A stretch of 5,313 nucleotides of DNA from Methanosaeta sp. NSP1. Lineage in GTDB: Archaea; Halobacteriota; Methanosarcinia; Methanotrichales; Methanotrichaceae. Under the pieces are notes generated by a model, which saw nothing but the letters and a program-made list of their open reading frames with translations, had not been told where the DNA came from and made no database searches. Positions 5,059-5,313 of the stretch are shown piece by piece (within the stretch, counting starts at the first letter, position 1; every line of letters begins with the position of its first letter). Position numbers and translations under genes: made by a program. Where the stretch lies: the NCBI GenBank assembly GCA_002256595.1, contig NOLC01000032.1, forward strand, positions 1-5,313, given 5' to 3'.

Positions 5059-5313
5059 AGATCGTATACACAGATAAGCTCGCCGCGCGATATCCGGCCA
5101 ACCCCGTGGAAAGCCTGGACCGTGTGGCCGTTCCGGCCCAGCTGCTCCGGGAATGCGGCTATGAATTAGTTGATTTTGGGCCTGCCTCTATCGAGGACAT
5201 CTCCAGGGTGCATGGGCGGGAGCACATAGAGCTGGTGAGGAAGATGGGCCTCTATGAGCCTGCCGCTCTTGCCGCTGGCGGGGCCATCGCTGCGGCAGAG
5301 CTGGCGCTCGCGG
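5055..5313 (+). CDS. Histone deacetylase-family amidohydrolase, N-terminal part
   Basis: The first 86 residues are present and the gene continues past the right edge. The fragment reads MKIVYTDKLAARYPANPVE, then an acidic segment IEDISRVHGREHIELVRKMG and the alanine-rich LAAGGAIAAAELALA. This matches the arrangement of class II HDAC/AcuC/acetylpolyamine amidohydrolase proteins, where the I-x-x-V-H-x-x-x-H-I-x-x-V pattern and the AAGGAI-x-AAE helix precede the zinc-binding catalytic part. The catalytic HH and zinc ligands would come later and cannot be checked. Members remove acetyl groups from lysine side chains or acetylated amines; the substrate cannot be told here. The ATG overlaps the transporter stop as ATGA, so the two genes were one transcription unit and possibly a transport-deacetylation pair. 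Confidence 0.82.
   Translation, partial: MKIVYTDKLAARYPANPVESLDRVAVPAQLLRECGYELVDFGPASIEDISRVHGREHIELVRKMGLYEPAALAAGGAIAAAELALA

Noticed and set aside
1..5313. CRISPR array, insertion sequence or prophage element
   Set aside because: No regularly spaced repeats, terminal inverted repeats or transposase/integrase motifs were seen.

Overview
The window looks like chromosomal DNA of a euryarchaeal methanogen. The archaeal markers are a tRNA gene with a bulge-helix-bulge intron and no encoded CCA, the tRNA pseudouridine synthase Pus10, ribosomal protein L21e, RNA polymerase subunit F (Rpb4) and a DUF655 protein. The overall protein flavour and moderately high GC suggest Methanosarcinales, possibly Methanothrix-like. 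That placement is an inference from memory of the families, not from a search.

Layout. Positions 1-37 may hold the first 12 codons of a minus-strand gene leaving the window, with an AT-rich TATA-like element behind it. Positions 38-318 are mostly non-coding, with one 7-bp inverted repeat and one short open frame that may be a relic. A tRNA-Arg(TCG) gene with an 18-nt intron lies at 319-408. A second intergenic stretch (409-662) holds a T-rich likely terminator and a weak promoter.

From 663 everything reads on the plus strand in one tight run: pus10, rpl21e (35-nt overlap with pus10), rpoF (starts at the base after the rpl21e stop), a DUF655 gene (6-nt gap), rsmA/ksgA (again starts at the base after the preceding stop), then an MFS transporter gene and a histone-deacetylase-family gene joined by an ATGA overlap. 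The first five genes form an information-processing operon: tRNA T-loop pseudouridylation, a ribosomal protein, an RNA polymerase stalk subunit, a predicted nucleic-acid-binding protein and 16S rRNA adenine dimethylation.

The MFS gene is broken. The N-terminal part and the rest are in different frames, and about 30 residues carrying the first conserved cytoplasmic loop are missing. The HDAC-family gene runs off the right edge. The points most worth a second look are the G3-U70 pair in the tRNA-Arg, its compact intron, the broken transporter, the uncharacterised DUF655 protein inside a core operon, and the two exact TAG-ATG gene junctions. I see no mobile element, CRISPR array or clearly new system.
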